Origin: Ruegeria lacuscaerulensis
GTDB taxonomy: Bacteria; Pseudomonadota; Alphaproteobacteria; Rhodobacterales; Rhodobacteraceae
Length of the DNA: 64,000 nt
Direction of reading: 5' to 3'
NCBI RefSeq assembly: GCF_013031245.1
Contig: NZ_WPZL01000015.1
Span: 35,043 to 99,042 of the forward strand
Shown here: positions 53,940-62,356 of the stretch, in pieces
How positions within the stretch are numbered: position 1 is the first letter of the stretch
Layout of the letters: every line of letters begins with the position of its first letter
Notes under the pieces: model-generated
Seen by the model: the letters and a program-made list of their open reading frames with translations, nothing else
Told to the model about the DNA's origin: nothing
Databases searched by the model: none
Made by a program: the position numbers and the translations under genes

Positions 53940-54149
53940 TCAGTTTTTCTTTCGAGTTAATCCGAAGTGATGGTCAACGAAAATGAACTTCTGATTGCTG
54001 GCCAACGCCTCATGACAGGCCGAGCACTGTTCGCGGGGCAGAAGTTTTGATGTGGTCTCGCTGGGCTCAGGATGGTGTCCGAAGTTGAAGTAGCCCAGAT
54101 GGCCTGTTTCTGCGGGGAACCGTTGCACGTCTTTAACTAGCATGGCCAA
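53940..54149 (-). pseudogene. C-terminal fragment of a cytochrome P460-like protein
   Basis: 69 residues from a TTG. It contains GHLGYFNFGHHPEPSE, then LLPREQCSACHEALASNQKF and IFVDHHF. The CxxCH heme motif and the GYFNF...P..C..CH..F(V) pattern resemble the end of cytochrome P460 family proteins. There is no signal peptide or N-terminal domain, and a stop lies just upstream, so it is a remnant. Confidence 0.5.
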
Positions 54150-54203
54150 CCCGTGTCAAAGCAGCGTACGCAGGAAGAAGCCACGGAAGGTACAAGTTCA
54201 TCC

Positions 54204-55610
54204 TTAGCCGTCCACCTTTGGGTGCGGAATTGAAAACGCTCCGTCGTTTTCAACGGCAAAGGCGGCACGAAGAATGGTACTTTCTTCGAAATACCTTCCA
54301 ACCAACTGCAATCCTATTGGCAATCCTTCCGAGTGCATTGCACAGGGCATCGTCAGCGCAGGGTGGCCGGACATATTAAAGAAGGTGGTAAAGCGCGTGA
54401 TGGCATTGCCAACAGCCTCTTCTACACCGTCGCGCGTTGTTTTCACGGTTCCCAGCTTTTGTGCAATTTCCGGCGTCGCCGGCGTCAATATCAGGTCGAC
54501 CTCATCAAATAGCGCGTTGGTTTCTTGCCGATAAAGCTCCACGAAGCGCTTGGCCCGTATATAGTGTTCCGCCAGAAGCGTCTGACCCAGTGCCAACCCG
54601 GCGCGGAAATCCTGCCCATAAAGCTCCCCCCGGTCCTGCAAATAGGCCGAATGCGCACTCAGGGCTTCCGGCATCTGCACAGTGAGAGACACGGCGCGGC
54701 TATGTTCAAGATCCGGGAATGTCACGGGGATCAGAGAGGCTCCTTGCGCGATCACAAAGCTCTTAACCGCCTCCAACGCGACCAGGATTTCCGGATCGGT
54801 TCGCTCGTAGTAAAAATTGGTCGGGATGCCGATGCGCAGGCCCGAGATGTCACTGTCGAGCGCTGCGGCATAGTCTTCCACAGGAAGATTCTGCGAGCCT
54901 GGATCGCGAGGGTCATAACCTGCAATGATCCCGAGTAGATCAGCGCAATCCGCGACGTCTCGCGTCATGATACCCACATGATCCAGCGTCCAGCAATACG
55001 GCACCACACCCGTAGTTGGCACTCGGCCGATGGTCGGTTTCAAGCCCACCAGCCCGTTCAGCGCGGCTGGAGCGCGCACTGATCCGCCAGTGTCCGTACC
55101 AAGACTGGCGGGGACCAAGCCGAACGCTACCGCTGCCGCTGATCCGCTGGATGATCCTCCGGCCAGTCGGTTTGGGTCGTAGGCATTTACACACGTTCCA
55201 TAGACCTCGTTCTCGCCGGTTGCGCCGTAAGCAAACTCATGCAGATTGGTTTTGCCCAGGCTTAGTGCATTGGCTTCTCGCATCCGGGCGATGGCAAAGG
55301 CGTCTTCAGTCGCGATCCGATCATGAAACACCCGCGATCCGGCCGACGTCAGAACCCCTTCCACATCGAACAGATCCTTGGAAGCGTAGGGAATGCCCGC
55401 AAAGGGCGACCGCTCTAGGTCGTCGATTGTGAGAGCCTCGGCAGCCTTTCGCGCGGCGTCGCCCGTCACGGTGATGAAGGCCTTGGAACGGTTGTTAAGC
55501 TGCGAAACCCGCTCAGCAAAAACATCGACCAATTCAGTTGGCGTGATTTTCCGGGCTGCGAGCCTGGCTTTCAGTCCACGGACTGTGTCAAAGGCAATTT
55601 CACTACTCAT
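54204..55610 (-). CDS. Amidase (amidase-signature family, GatA/AtzE-like)
   Basis: 468 residues. The Ser-cisSer-Lys triad is intact: Lys79 (PYASKDL), Ser153 (GGSSSGSAAA) and Ser177 (GTDTGGSVR). It hydrolyses an amide to acid plus ammonia or amine. Its start overlaps the stop of a 71-residue GatC/AtzG-like gene by 8 bases, as in GatCA and the AtzEG pair of biuret hydrolysis. It is the last gene of a six-gene operon with a TRAP transporter and an M24 protein. Substrate probably a small amide or ureide. Confidence 0.93.
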   Translation of the reverse strand: MSSEIAFDTVRGLKARLAARKITPTELVDVFAERVSQLNNRSKAFITVTGDAARKAAEALTIDDLERSPFAGIPYASKDLFDVEGVLTSAGSRVFHDRIATEDAFAIARMREANALSLGKTNLHEFAYGATGENEVYGTCVNAYDPNRLAGGSSSGSAAAVAFGLVPASLGTDTGGSVRAPAALNGLVGLKPTIGRVPTTGVVPYCWTLDHVGIMTRDVADCADLLGIIAGYDPRDPGSQNLPVEDYAAALDSDISGLRIGIPTNFYYERTDPEILVALEAVKSFVIAQGASLIPVTFPDLEHSRAVSLTVQMPEALSAHSAYLQDRGELYGQDFRAGLALGQTLLAEHYIRAKRFVELYRQETNALFDEVDLILTPATPEIAQKLGTVKTTRDGVEEAVGNAITRFTTFFNMSGHPALTMPCAMHSEGLPIGLQLVGRYFEESTILRAAFAVENDGAFSIPHPKVDG

Positions 55611-55818
55611 TGGACAATCGTTTCTGCACAGTCAGCGCCGGAGGGGTTGTGCCGAGGTCGATCTTGCGCAGGACTTCCAACTCATCCAGCAGATCCTGAA
55701 ACCCGGTGATGATACCAAGCTGTGGGTCGACGAGCTCATTGATTTCGGCGTCGCTCCAGTCATGCGAGGCCATCTGGCTGCAGATACCGGTCAACGTCTC
55801 TTTCTTCAGTTTTTGCAT
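55603..55818 (-). CDS. Small GatC/AtzG-like partner of the amidase
   Basis: 71 residues from ATG 55816-55818; an in-frame ATG at 55842 would add eight residues. Mostly helical (QMASHDWSDAEINELVDPQL, then DLLDELEVLRKIDL) with an extended tail (GTTPPALTVQKRL), the layout of GatC and of AtzG (DUF4089-type) that wrap around the amidase subunit. Its stop overlaps the amidase start, favouring 1:1 synthesis. The similarity is of size, position and pattern, so the family name is a proposal. Confidence 0.65.
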   Translation of the reverse strand: MQKLKKETLTGICSQMASHDWSDAEINELVDPQLGIITGFQDLLDELEVLRKIDLGTTPPALTVQKRLSNE

Positions 55819-55948
55819 GTCACCACTCGCGCAGATTCCCATCAATCCACCGGCGCGTATATAACGACGTGCCGGCTTGTACGTAACAGTTGCGGCAGTT
55901 CGGGCGTTTGGCAACGTGTTGCCAACGTTGGATCTGCCGTCTGAAGGC

Positions 55949-57103
55949 TCATTTGCTGAGCAGGATTTCGCGCGGGTAATTGGTGATGTAGTCAAAACCG
56001 GTTTCGGTCACGACCACCGAGTCACCGATCCGGCCCGCAGTGACACCATCAACTGAGATGCCACCATCGACGGCAAAGGTCATGCCCGGCTGCAGCACAG
56101 TCTTGTCACCTGCTTTCAGCTCAGGCGCTTCCAGATAAGCGACACCGATGGATCGGCCTGTACGGTAGCCGGTTTCATACCCACGTTCCTGATAGACTTC
56201 GTTGGCGGCTGCAGCGACGTCTTCGGCCAGAACACCCGGGCGAATCGCATGGATCGCGGCTTGCTGCGCGTCAATCGCGGCCTGCTGCACTTCGCGGTCC
56301 AGGTCTTTCACTTCACCGATGTGGAACATGCGGTCAAAGCCCAGTTTGTACTGTTTGAACTGCGCCATGTTGCAGAAGCAGAAATAAACGGGATCAAACT
56401 TTTCATAGGCTTTCACACCGGCGCGACCATGCACCATCGAGGTATTCTTGCCGCTTTGCACAATCTGCAGGTTATGGATCATCGGCGAGACGAAGCTGTC
56501 CCAACCCTTGTCGGTCAGGAAGGTTGCCGCTTTGCGCGAACCTGCATCTATCACCGCCAGCGCGCTCTCGTATTCCTGCACGCCTTCTTTCAAAGAGTTA
56601 TGCGCAGCAAGCATCATCGCGCCAGCGATCTCTCCAGCCTGTTTCATCACCTCGATTTCGAAGGGCGACTTGATGGTCCGCATCGCGCCCAGCACCGGAG
56701 AGATATCCTTGAGCGGAACGCCGGGATAGGCGTCGTCCAAGTGGTTGCGAACAATCGCAGGGATCGAACCCTTTTCAACCCAGATCTCGGATGGGTTCTC
56801 GCCCAATGCACCGGCTAGCGCCCGGCCCCAAGTGCGTTGCCCGATATCTTCCCAGGTGCGTACGTCCTCTACCCATGTCATGGCGCCGACCATTTCCGAC
56901 TCCATCAGCGGCGTGATGACGACAGGCGAGTCATCCGCGTCCACCACCAGCATAGTGGGGCGCCCGAACTCGATCCCCAGGTAGCCCCAGAATCCTGCCA
57001 GGTAGGCCATCGAGCTTTCGTCGGTAAACACGGCCTTTTGGATGCCTGCATCCTTCATGCGGCTCTGAAGCTCTATTGTTCTTTGTTTTGCGTGTTCAAG
57101 CAT
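55949..57103 (-). CDS. M24 (creatinase/Xaa-Pro peptidase fold) hydrolase without metal ligands
   Basis: 384 residues. N-terminal creatinase domain and C-terminal pita-bread domain (about 165-384). The first His (SGKNTSMVHG) is kept, but the five metal ligands of M24 aminopeptidases appear replaced: the Asp-Asp stretch reads FDPVYFCFC...KLGFDRMF, the HGIG...HE motif reads RSIGVAYLEAP, and the last Glu positions read AVDGG and GRIGDS. This matches creatinase-type, metal-free hydrolases, which cut C-N bonds in amidines such as creatine; DoeA/EutD of ectoine breakdown is another relative. Located in the TRAP/amidase operon. Confidence 0.85.
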   Translation of the reverse strand: MLEHAKQRTIELQSRMKDAGIQKAVFTDESSMAYLAGFWGYLGIEFGRPTMLVVDADDSPVVITPLMESEMVGAMTWVEDVRTWEDIGQRTWGRALAGALGENPSEIWVEKGSIPAIVRNHLDDAYPGVPLKDISPVLGAMRTIKSPFEIEVMKQAGEIAGAMMLAAHNSLKEGVQEYESALAVIDAGSRKAATFLTDKGWDSFVSPMIHNLQIVQSGKNTSMVHGRAGVKAYEKFDPVYFCFCNMAQFKQYKLGFDRMFHIGEVKDLDREVQQAAIDAQQAAIHAIRPGVLAEDVAAAANEVYQERGYETGYRTGRSIGVAYLEAPELKAGDKTVLQPGMTFAVDGGISVDGVTAGRIGDSVVVTETGFDYITNYPREILLSK

Positions 57104-57218
57104 ATGCCTTCATCCTTCAAGAAAAGCCAACGGCATGACACCAAAGCCGATGGCAGGGTTGATCCTCAGGCGTGTCCTGCAATTGTTGCGTGGACGACCA
57201 TTCCGATTGTGAATTTCA

Positions 57219-57247
57219 ACGCCGCCCGCCTTCCACGCGGGCGGCGT
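57219..57247. terminator. Hairpin after the TRAP large permease gene
   Basis: ACGCCGCCCGC and GCGGGCGGCGT form a perfect 11-bp stem with a 7-base loop, nine bases past the dctM-type stop (minus strand). No U-run follows, so it may be an attenuator between the transporter and the hydrolase genes rather than a full stop. Confidence 0.55.
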
Positions 57248-57256
57248 GTTCGCGCC

Positions 57257-58552
57257 TCAGTCGAGGAGACCCGGCAGGAAGAGAGCTACCGGCGGCACGA
57301 AAGTAACAACGAAGACCATCGGCAAGTGACCCAGCAGCAGGAACTTCAAGGTAGGGCCGACATAAGTTGACAGTGGTTGTCGGGTGACACCCCCGGCCAT
57401 ATAGAGCAGCGGTGCACAGGGCGGAGAGATGTTACCCAGACCCAGGTTGGTGCCGACGATGGCAGCGAAATGGATTGGATCCAAACCAATCTTCTGCGTT
57501 ACCGGCAGCAGAATGATCGCAGACAGAACTCCACCCGATACGTCGTCGATTATCATGCCCATGATCAGCAACAGCAGGTTGATCAACAACAGGATGACAA
57601 TCTTGTTCTCCGAAATAGTCAGCAACAGATCGGCGAACTGGGTCGGCACCTTGGCCAGCACCATGCCGCGGCTCATGACGAACAGGAAAAACAGCACCAT
57701 CAGGATCGCACCAGTCAGACGCGCGGCTTCGACCGTCGAGTCGAACAGCTGGTCGAAGGGCAGCGTACGATAGATCAGCATTCCAACGGCCAGTGTGTAG
57801 ACCAATGCCATCGACCCGGCCTCGGTCGGCGTGGCGATGCCGCTATAGATGCCGCCCAGAATGATCACCGGCATGATGATCGCAAGGCTGGCGCGCTTTC
57901 CGGTCCGACCAATATCTTTCACGGTGTCTTTGAAGGTCAGTTTTTCGTCGACTGTGATCGTCGTGTTGTTACGCAAAAACCAGAAATTCAGCGCGCAGTA
58001 CGTGGCGGCCAACAAGATTCCCGGCCCCATGGTTGCCAGAAAACACTTGGCCACAGACTCGCGGATGGCAATCGCGAAGACAATCATTGGAATGCTGGGC
58101 GGGATCATCAGAGCCAGAACCGAAGAAACAGCAACAAGCGCAGTCGCATGGCCCGGGGGGTAACCTTCCTTGATCATGCGCGGGACCATGATCTTGCCGA
58201 TGGCCGCAATCGCAGCCGAGGCAGAGCCCGAAATCGCCCCAAACAGCGCACAGGTCACAACCGTGACCGCGCCCAGACCACCCTTGGTGCGTCCTACGAA
58301 GGAATTGACGAAATCCAACAGCCGCTCGGATATCCCCGACGCGCCCATCAGGGTGCCCGACAAGATAAACAGCGGAATGGCAAGCAGCGAGAAGGCGCTG
58401 ACTTGCGAATAGCCGAATCCGGCGTGAAACGAGATATCAGTGCCCTGCAAAGTGCCGTAGGCAAGCGCCCCGATGCCGAAGGCAAAGCCGACGGGCACCT
58501 CGATCAGCAGCAGAAAAATGACGATTGCGATTGCGACGAAGAACAGCGTCAT
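57257..58552 (-). CDS. dctM: TRAP transporter large permease (DctM family)
   Basis: 431 residues, about 12 hydrophobic segments, with the DctM hallmarks (FSLLAIPLFILSGTLMGASG and LGAVTVVTCALFGAISGSAS). It moves the solute in a sodium-coupled manner together with the small subunit. Ends LPPVALFLPGLLD-like. The start at 58552 is two bases after the dctQ stop. UehC-type ectoine permeases belong here too, but specificity lies in the binding protein. Confidence 0.94.
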   Translation of the reverse strand: MTLFFVAIAIVIFLLLIEVPVGFAFGIGALAYGTLQGTDISFHAGFGYSQVSAFSLLAIPLFILSGTLMGASGISERLLDFVNSFVGRTKGGLGAVTVVTCALFGAISGSASAAIAAIGKIMVPRMIKEGYPPGHATALVAVSSVLALMIPPSIPMIVFAIAIRESVAKCFLATMGPGILLAATYCALNFWFLRNNTTITVDEKLTFKDTVKDIGRTGKRASLAIIMPVIILGGIYSGIATPTEAGSMALVYTLAVGMLIYRTLPFDQLFDSTVEAARLTGAILMVLFFLFVMSRGMVLAKVPTQFADLLLTISENKIVILLLINLLLLIMGMIIDDVSGGVLSAIILLPVTQKIGLDPIHFAAIVGTNLGLGNISPPCAPLLYMAGGVTRQPLSTYVGPTLKFLLLGHLPMVFVVTFVPPVALFLPGLLD

Positions 58553-58553
58553 G

Positions 58554-59165
58554 TCATTCTCCTCCTTTCCCGGTGATCAGGGCACGTGCTTCAAGGAAGA
58601 TCTGCAACAGCATGTAGAATCCCATCAGCACGAAGCCGAAAACCATGCTGAGATCCCACATGTATTTTGGGAATTTCATGTAAGAGCTTTTGCGGTTCAG
58701 GTTGATGTTGAACTGCGCAAAGTCCCAAGCGTATTTGGCAAAGACAACCAGAGCAACCAGACAAACGACCGATCCGAACAAACGGAAGGCAAGCAATGCC
58801 TTTCGGTCCCGAACCACCAGCGACATCACACCACCTTCGATGTGGTCACGCTCGCGCGAGCAATAGGCCATACCGATGAAGTAGATCCACAAGGCCATCA
58901 TCGGCGCCAGTTCTTCGATGCCAAGGAACGGAGAGGAAATGACATATCGCATGAAAACCTGCGCAGCCATGACGAGGCCAAGTGCAATCATGGCGACAAA
59001 CATGATGACGCGCATCAGCCAAGCAACTTTGGCCTCAATCGAATACAGTCCGCCCAAGCCGCGATAGACAGGTTGGTCGCGATCCTCTGGCGCAGGCACC
59101 GGTATGATCGGCGACGGCACCAGGACATCGTCCAAGCTGTCTGTATGCAAAATGTCCTTTGTCAT
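58554..59165 (-). CDS. dctQ: TRAP transporter small permease (DctQ family)
   Basis: 203 residues from ATG 59163-59165 with GGGAGGGA upstream. Four hydrophobic helices; conserved start of helix 2-3 (VISSPFLGIEELAPMMALWI) and YCSRERDHIEGG correspond to the usual GxFELA and E-x-H motifs. The N-terminal 50 residues are an unusually long cytoplasmic leader (TDSLDDVLVPSPIIPVPAPE). It forms the membrane complex with DctM. Confidence 0.9.
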   Translation of the reverse strand: MTKDILHTDSLDDVLVPSPIIPVPAPEDRDQPVYRGLGGLYSIEAKVAWLMRVIMFVAMIALGLVMAAQVFMRYVISSPFLGIEELAPMMALWIYFIGMAYCSRERDHIEGGVMSLVVRDRKALLAFRLFGSVVCLVALVVFAKYAWDFAQFNINLNRKSSYMKFPKYMWDLSMVFGFVLMGFYMLLQIFLEARALITGKGGE

Positions 59166-59188
59166 CTTCCCTCCCATCCCCAAATGGA

Positions 59189-59218
59189 AACACGCGCAAA
59201 ACGGGCTTTGCGCGTGTT
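59189..59218. other. Stem loop between the binding-protein and small-permease genes
   Basis: AACACGCGCAAA and TTTGCGCGTGTT pair over 12 bp with a 6-base loop. Sits 11 bases after the dctP stop on the minus strand; probably raises binding-protein expression over the permeases. Confidence 0.6.
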
Positions 59219-59229
59219 CGTGAGTGGCG

Positions 59230-60234
59230 TTATTCCACGCCGGCCGCCTGCTTGATGGCCCCCATCACTTCTGTGCCGATGATCTCCTCCATGTAGGGGT
59301 ATTCAACGGCAACGACTTTTGCACGATAGGCATCCAGTTGCTCGGGGGTCAGTTCGATGATTTCGATCCCGGCCGCTTCGATCTGCTCGAACCATTTGGG
59401 ACTTTCAGACTCGGCGTTTTCCCAAGCCCACGTGACGGCTTCGTTGGCAGCTTCTTTTACCCAGCCTTGCTGTTCTGCTGTCAGGCCATCAAACCATGCT
59501 TTGTTTGCGGTCCAGAAGGTGTGCTCGAAGTTCTCGCGTGTGAAAACGTAGGCGCTCAGCACGTCTTTGAACAACAGAACCTCGGATGGCGGCGAATAGG
59601 CCCGGCCGTCGATAGCGCCGGTCTGCAATGCTGTATGCACCTCAGAGAACGCCATCGGAACGGCGGAGAAGCCGGTCGCCTTGTAGCGCTCGATCGCCAT
59701 AGGCATACCCGGAACGCGCATCTTGAATCCTTCGGCATCGGCCGGGAAGTTTACAGGGACGTCAACGCCCTTGCGCACAACGAAACCGGTGAAATCGGTC
59801 GGGATTGTGCCCAGCAGCTCCATGCCCAGATCGTTCATAATGCCGTTATAGACTTCGTTCATCGTCGAACCGGGACCGTAGACTTCCTTGCCCGACTCCC
59901 AGTCGTTGGCGACATAGCCCAGAACGGACACGTCCCACCGCGGATCAAGCTCGGAATGGTTCCACGACATGGTCATTTGAACAGCGCCTTGAGCGACCTG
60001 CTCGACGATCGACGTCCAGTCACCCAGATCACCGCCGGGGTGATACGAGACTGACATGGTTCCGCCAGACAGCTCGTCCAGCCGTTCGATGAACTTTTCG
60101 GATACTTTGTGGAAGATGTGCTCCTGATCCATGACGTGGCCCAGAATGATATCCTGAGCCGATACACTGGATGCGGCGAACCCGGCAAAGCCGAGCGCGA
60201 CAGCACCAGTTTTCAGAAATTTTGACACCAGCAT
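59230..60234 (-). CDS. dctP: TRAP transporter substrate-binding protein (DctP family)
   Basis: 334 residues. Signal peptide LVSKFLKTGAVALGFAGFAA, cut after VSA. The mature protein has the DctP fold; the carboxylate-contacting Arg is probably in the FKMRVPGMPMA segment (positions near 170). Usual size. First gene of the leftward operon (TRAP, M24, GatC-like, amidase), divergent from the racemase-fold gene with a 144-bp promoter gap that holds a palindromic GntR-type site. It captures an extracellular small carboxylate. Confidence 0.93.
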   Translation of the reverse strand: MLVSKFLKTGAVALGFAGFAASSVSAQDIILGHVMDQEHIFHKVSEKFIERLDELSGGTMSVSYHPGGDLGDWTSIVEQVAQGAVQMTMSWNHSELDPRWDVSVLGYVANDWESGKEVYGPGSTMNEVYNGIMNDLGMELLGTIPTDFTGFVVRKGVDVPVNFPADAEGFKMRVPGMPMAIERYKATGFSAVPMAFSEVHTALQTGAIDGRAYSPPSEVLLFKDVLSAYVFTRENFEHTFWTANKAWFDGLTAEQQGWVKEAANEAVTWAWENAESESPKWFEQIEAAGIEIIELTPEQLDAYRAKVVAVEYPYMEEIIGTEVMGAIKQAAGVE

Positions 60235-60311
60235 TTACGAAGGTACCTCCCTTTGATCGAAACTCGGCCTGTGCTTGAGGAGCTCCCAATCAGGCTGGCG
60301 GGATATTTGAC

Positions 60312-60321
60312 CTGTATACAG
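60312..60321. promoter_or_regulatory. GntR/FadR-type palindrome in the divergent promoter
   Basis: CTGTATACAG is a perfect 10-bp palindrome of the TNGTATACNA kind bound by several FCD-domain GntR regulators. It lies between dctP and the racemase-fold gene, and a GntR (FCD) gene is the second gene of the rightward unit, so it is the natural operator. Confidence 0.6.
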
Positions 60322-60378
60322 CTTTATATCAAGAATGGATTTAACTGAGGAATTTGTGCATAAAACCGAAGAAGGTGC

Positions 60379-61134
60379 ATGCAGGTTATGAAGATTGATC
60401 CGGGTTCCATGTTTGATGAAGGTCGTCACAAACGGGCGAAAATAGGATTCGTTCTGCTTGCGACCGAGCAGACAATCGAAGACGACATGATGGAATTGAT
60501 GCCCGCCGGCGTAGGTGCACATTTCACCCGGGTGGCCATTCCAGACAGCATCACAGTTGACAGTCTGACCGCGGTCGGGGCCGACTTGGCGCGCGCTGCG
60601 TCGACCCTCTTGCCGGATGGAAGTCTGGATGTGATCAGCTATGCCTGCACGTCTGGCAGCTTGGTACTGGGCGAAGACACCGTATTTCGTGAGTTGAGCA
60701 AAGGTGCACCCAAAGCAATTGTAACCTCCTTGATTACCTCCGCCATTCGCGCCCTCGAAACACTTGCGGTAGAAAAGATCGCGGTGTGCACACCCTATTT
60801 GGAAGACGTGAATCTGAAAGAAAAACAATACCTTGAAAATCAAGGATTCCATGTCACGGAAATACGCGGCCTAAATCTGGAGAAGGATAGTGACATGATC
60901 CGCGTGCGCTTGGACGTGATCGAACAGTTGGCCCATTCGGTGAATTCCGCAGCAGCCGAAGCTGTGTTCATAAGCTGTGGTGCCTTGCGGTCAATCGAAG
61001 TCGTTGAACAGCTAGAAGACGCCCTGAACAAACCCGTAATTTGCTCTAATCAAGCCATGGCCTGGGATGTCTTGCGCAATGCGGGTGTTGATGACCAAAT
61101 TGCTGGATACGGTCGGTTGTTGAGAAACTACTGA
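60379..61134 (+). CDS. Asp/Glu racemase-fold enzyme (maleate isomerase/EutA-like)
   Basis: 251 residues. Two candidate catalytic cysteines: Cys90 (YACTSGS) and Cys200 (FISCGALRS), the arrangement of maleate isomerase, arylmalonate decarboxylase-type and hydantoin racemase-fold enzymes. The family also includes EutA of ectoine-utilisation loci. It rearranges or racemises an acidic compound through a cysteine-stabilised enolate. Divergent from the TRAP operon, followed by the GntR gene (about 45 bp). Its substrate would be an intermediate or import of that pathway. Confidence 0.85.
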   Translation: MQVMKIDPGSMFDEGRHKRAKIGFVLLATEQTIEDDMMELMPAGVGAHFTRVAIPDSITVDSLTAVGADLARAASTLLPDGSLDVISYACTSGSLVLGEDTVFRELSKGAPKAIVTSLITSAIRALETLAVEKIAVCTPYLEDVNLKEKQYLENQGFHVTEIRGLNLEKDSDMIRVRLDVIEQLAHSVNSAAAEAVFISCGALRSIEVVEQLEDALNKPVICSNQAMAWDVLRNAGVDDQIAGYGRLLRNY

Positions 61135-61178
61135 TAGGCAGTCTAAGACAGCAAAGAGCACGCAGAGGGATCAGAATC

Positions 61179-61862
61179 GTGACTATTGCAGATTCAGGAA
61201 TTGCGGCGCCCTCAAGGGCATCTGTAGATGAGATTCAAGAGCAAATCTTGGAGCGCATCTGCTTCGCGCACTACCCTCCGGGCACGCAACTGAAAGAGGC
61301 TGCGCTTGCCAATGAGTTCGGTGTCAGCAGAACCCCCGTCAGAGATGCCATTGCGCGCATCGGGCATCTTGGACTGGTAGAGACGCGCAATGGTGTCGGC
61401 ACAGTTGTCATCGAGCTTTCAGCAGAACGTGTCCGCCACCTTTACGAAATGAGGATGGAACTTGCCCAGATGATCGGGACATTGTCACCGATCACTGTCA
61501 CAGAGTATCACCGCGAAGAAGCTCGTTCGATTCACGAAAGCGCCGTCGAGCTACGAGAGCGACTGGACTCCCAGGAATATGTAAAACTGAACCAACGATT
61601 ACAGACACTGATCACATCTCTGATCGGAAACCACTCCCTACGTGAGTTCTGGAATCAGGCATATTTCCAGTCGTCCAGCGTCTGGCATCGCATGGAACAG
61701 ATTGTTGGTTTCGTTGCCTATGATGCATTGATTCAGGAAACCTCTGATTTGGCGAAAGCACTTGAGCGTGAAGACATCGCCGCAGTCGGTTTTTTGCAGA
61801 GGATCTACATAGGGTATGCCTTTCAACTGATTGAGAAACACCTGTTGAACCCACAAATATGA
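61179..61862 (+). CDS. GntR-family regulator (FadR/FCD subfamily)
   Basis: 227 residues from a GTG at 61179, with AGAGGG upstream. The N-terminal winged helix (LKEAALANEFGVSRTPVRDA, then LVETRNGVGTVV) precedes an all-helical FCD ligand domain. Ligands of FCD regulators are usually organic acids, often metal-coordinated. It likely binds the palindrome at 60312-60321 and controls the divergent transport/hydrolysis operon and its own unit. Ligand unknown. Confidence 0.92.
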   Translation: MTIADSGIAAPSRASVDEIQEQILERICFAHYPPGTQLKEAALANEFGVSRTPVRDAIARIGHLGLVETRNGVGTVVIELSAERVRHLYEMRMELAQMIGTLSPITVTEYHREEARSIHESAVELRERLDSQEYVKLNQRLQTLITSLIGNHSLREFWNQAYFQSSSVWHRMEQIVGFVAYDALIQETSDLAKALEREDIAAVGFLQRIYIGYAFQLIEKHLLNPQI

Positions 61863-62356
61863 ACGCGAATTTTGATCCGGTTGCTCAATGACTACTGGGG
61901 GTTTTCGTAGAAAGTCAGCAACAAAGGATTCTGCACATCACATTGTCTTGGCCGCCTAGTACAACCGCCTTCTGGTTAATTTTTGAACCTTTGGGATCAG
62001 GCGCAATTGCACTACCCAAGATCGAACCTTGGGTATGTAACGAATTGCGAACGTCGCGGTAGTGGACTTATGTTAAGCGATCTCTGGTTGAGTTGTTCCG
62101 TTATCTGCGGACCAAACAAACCATCACTTCAGTCCGCCAGTTAGCCGCCATTGATGCTGCGCGCAGAGAACGTCTGTTTCGAGCCCACTTCACCTAATGC
62201 TGCAACTTGAACGAACGCCAGCTTTGTGGAACAAAGCTGCCGTGCGGCCCATTCTACTTGGCGTCGTGGCCATGAGTATTTGGCAAAAGGTTTGAAAAGC
62301 GTGACTGAAAATAACGCTTTCGATATCATTTCCATAGGATTTAGTCAGAAGATTTT
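61863..62356. other. 494-bp region, no gene; one hairpin
   Basis: A perfect 8-bp stem TACCCAAG-N7-CTTGGGTA lies at 62013-62035. No frame with coding character was seen; the small frames there lack ribosome sites. Confidence 0.45.

Noticed and set aside
57377..58576. 399-residue plus-strand frame over dctM
   Set aside because: Highly charged antisense product; dctM is unmistakable.
60379..61134. Calling the locus a full ectoine-degradation cluster
   Set aside because: Only M24, EutA-like and TRAP parts are present; DoeB, EutB, EutC and the usual regulators are absent from the window.
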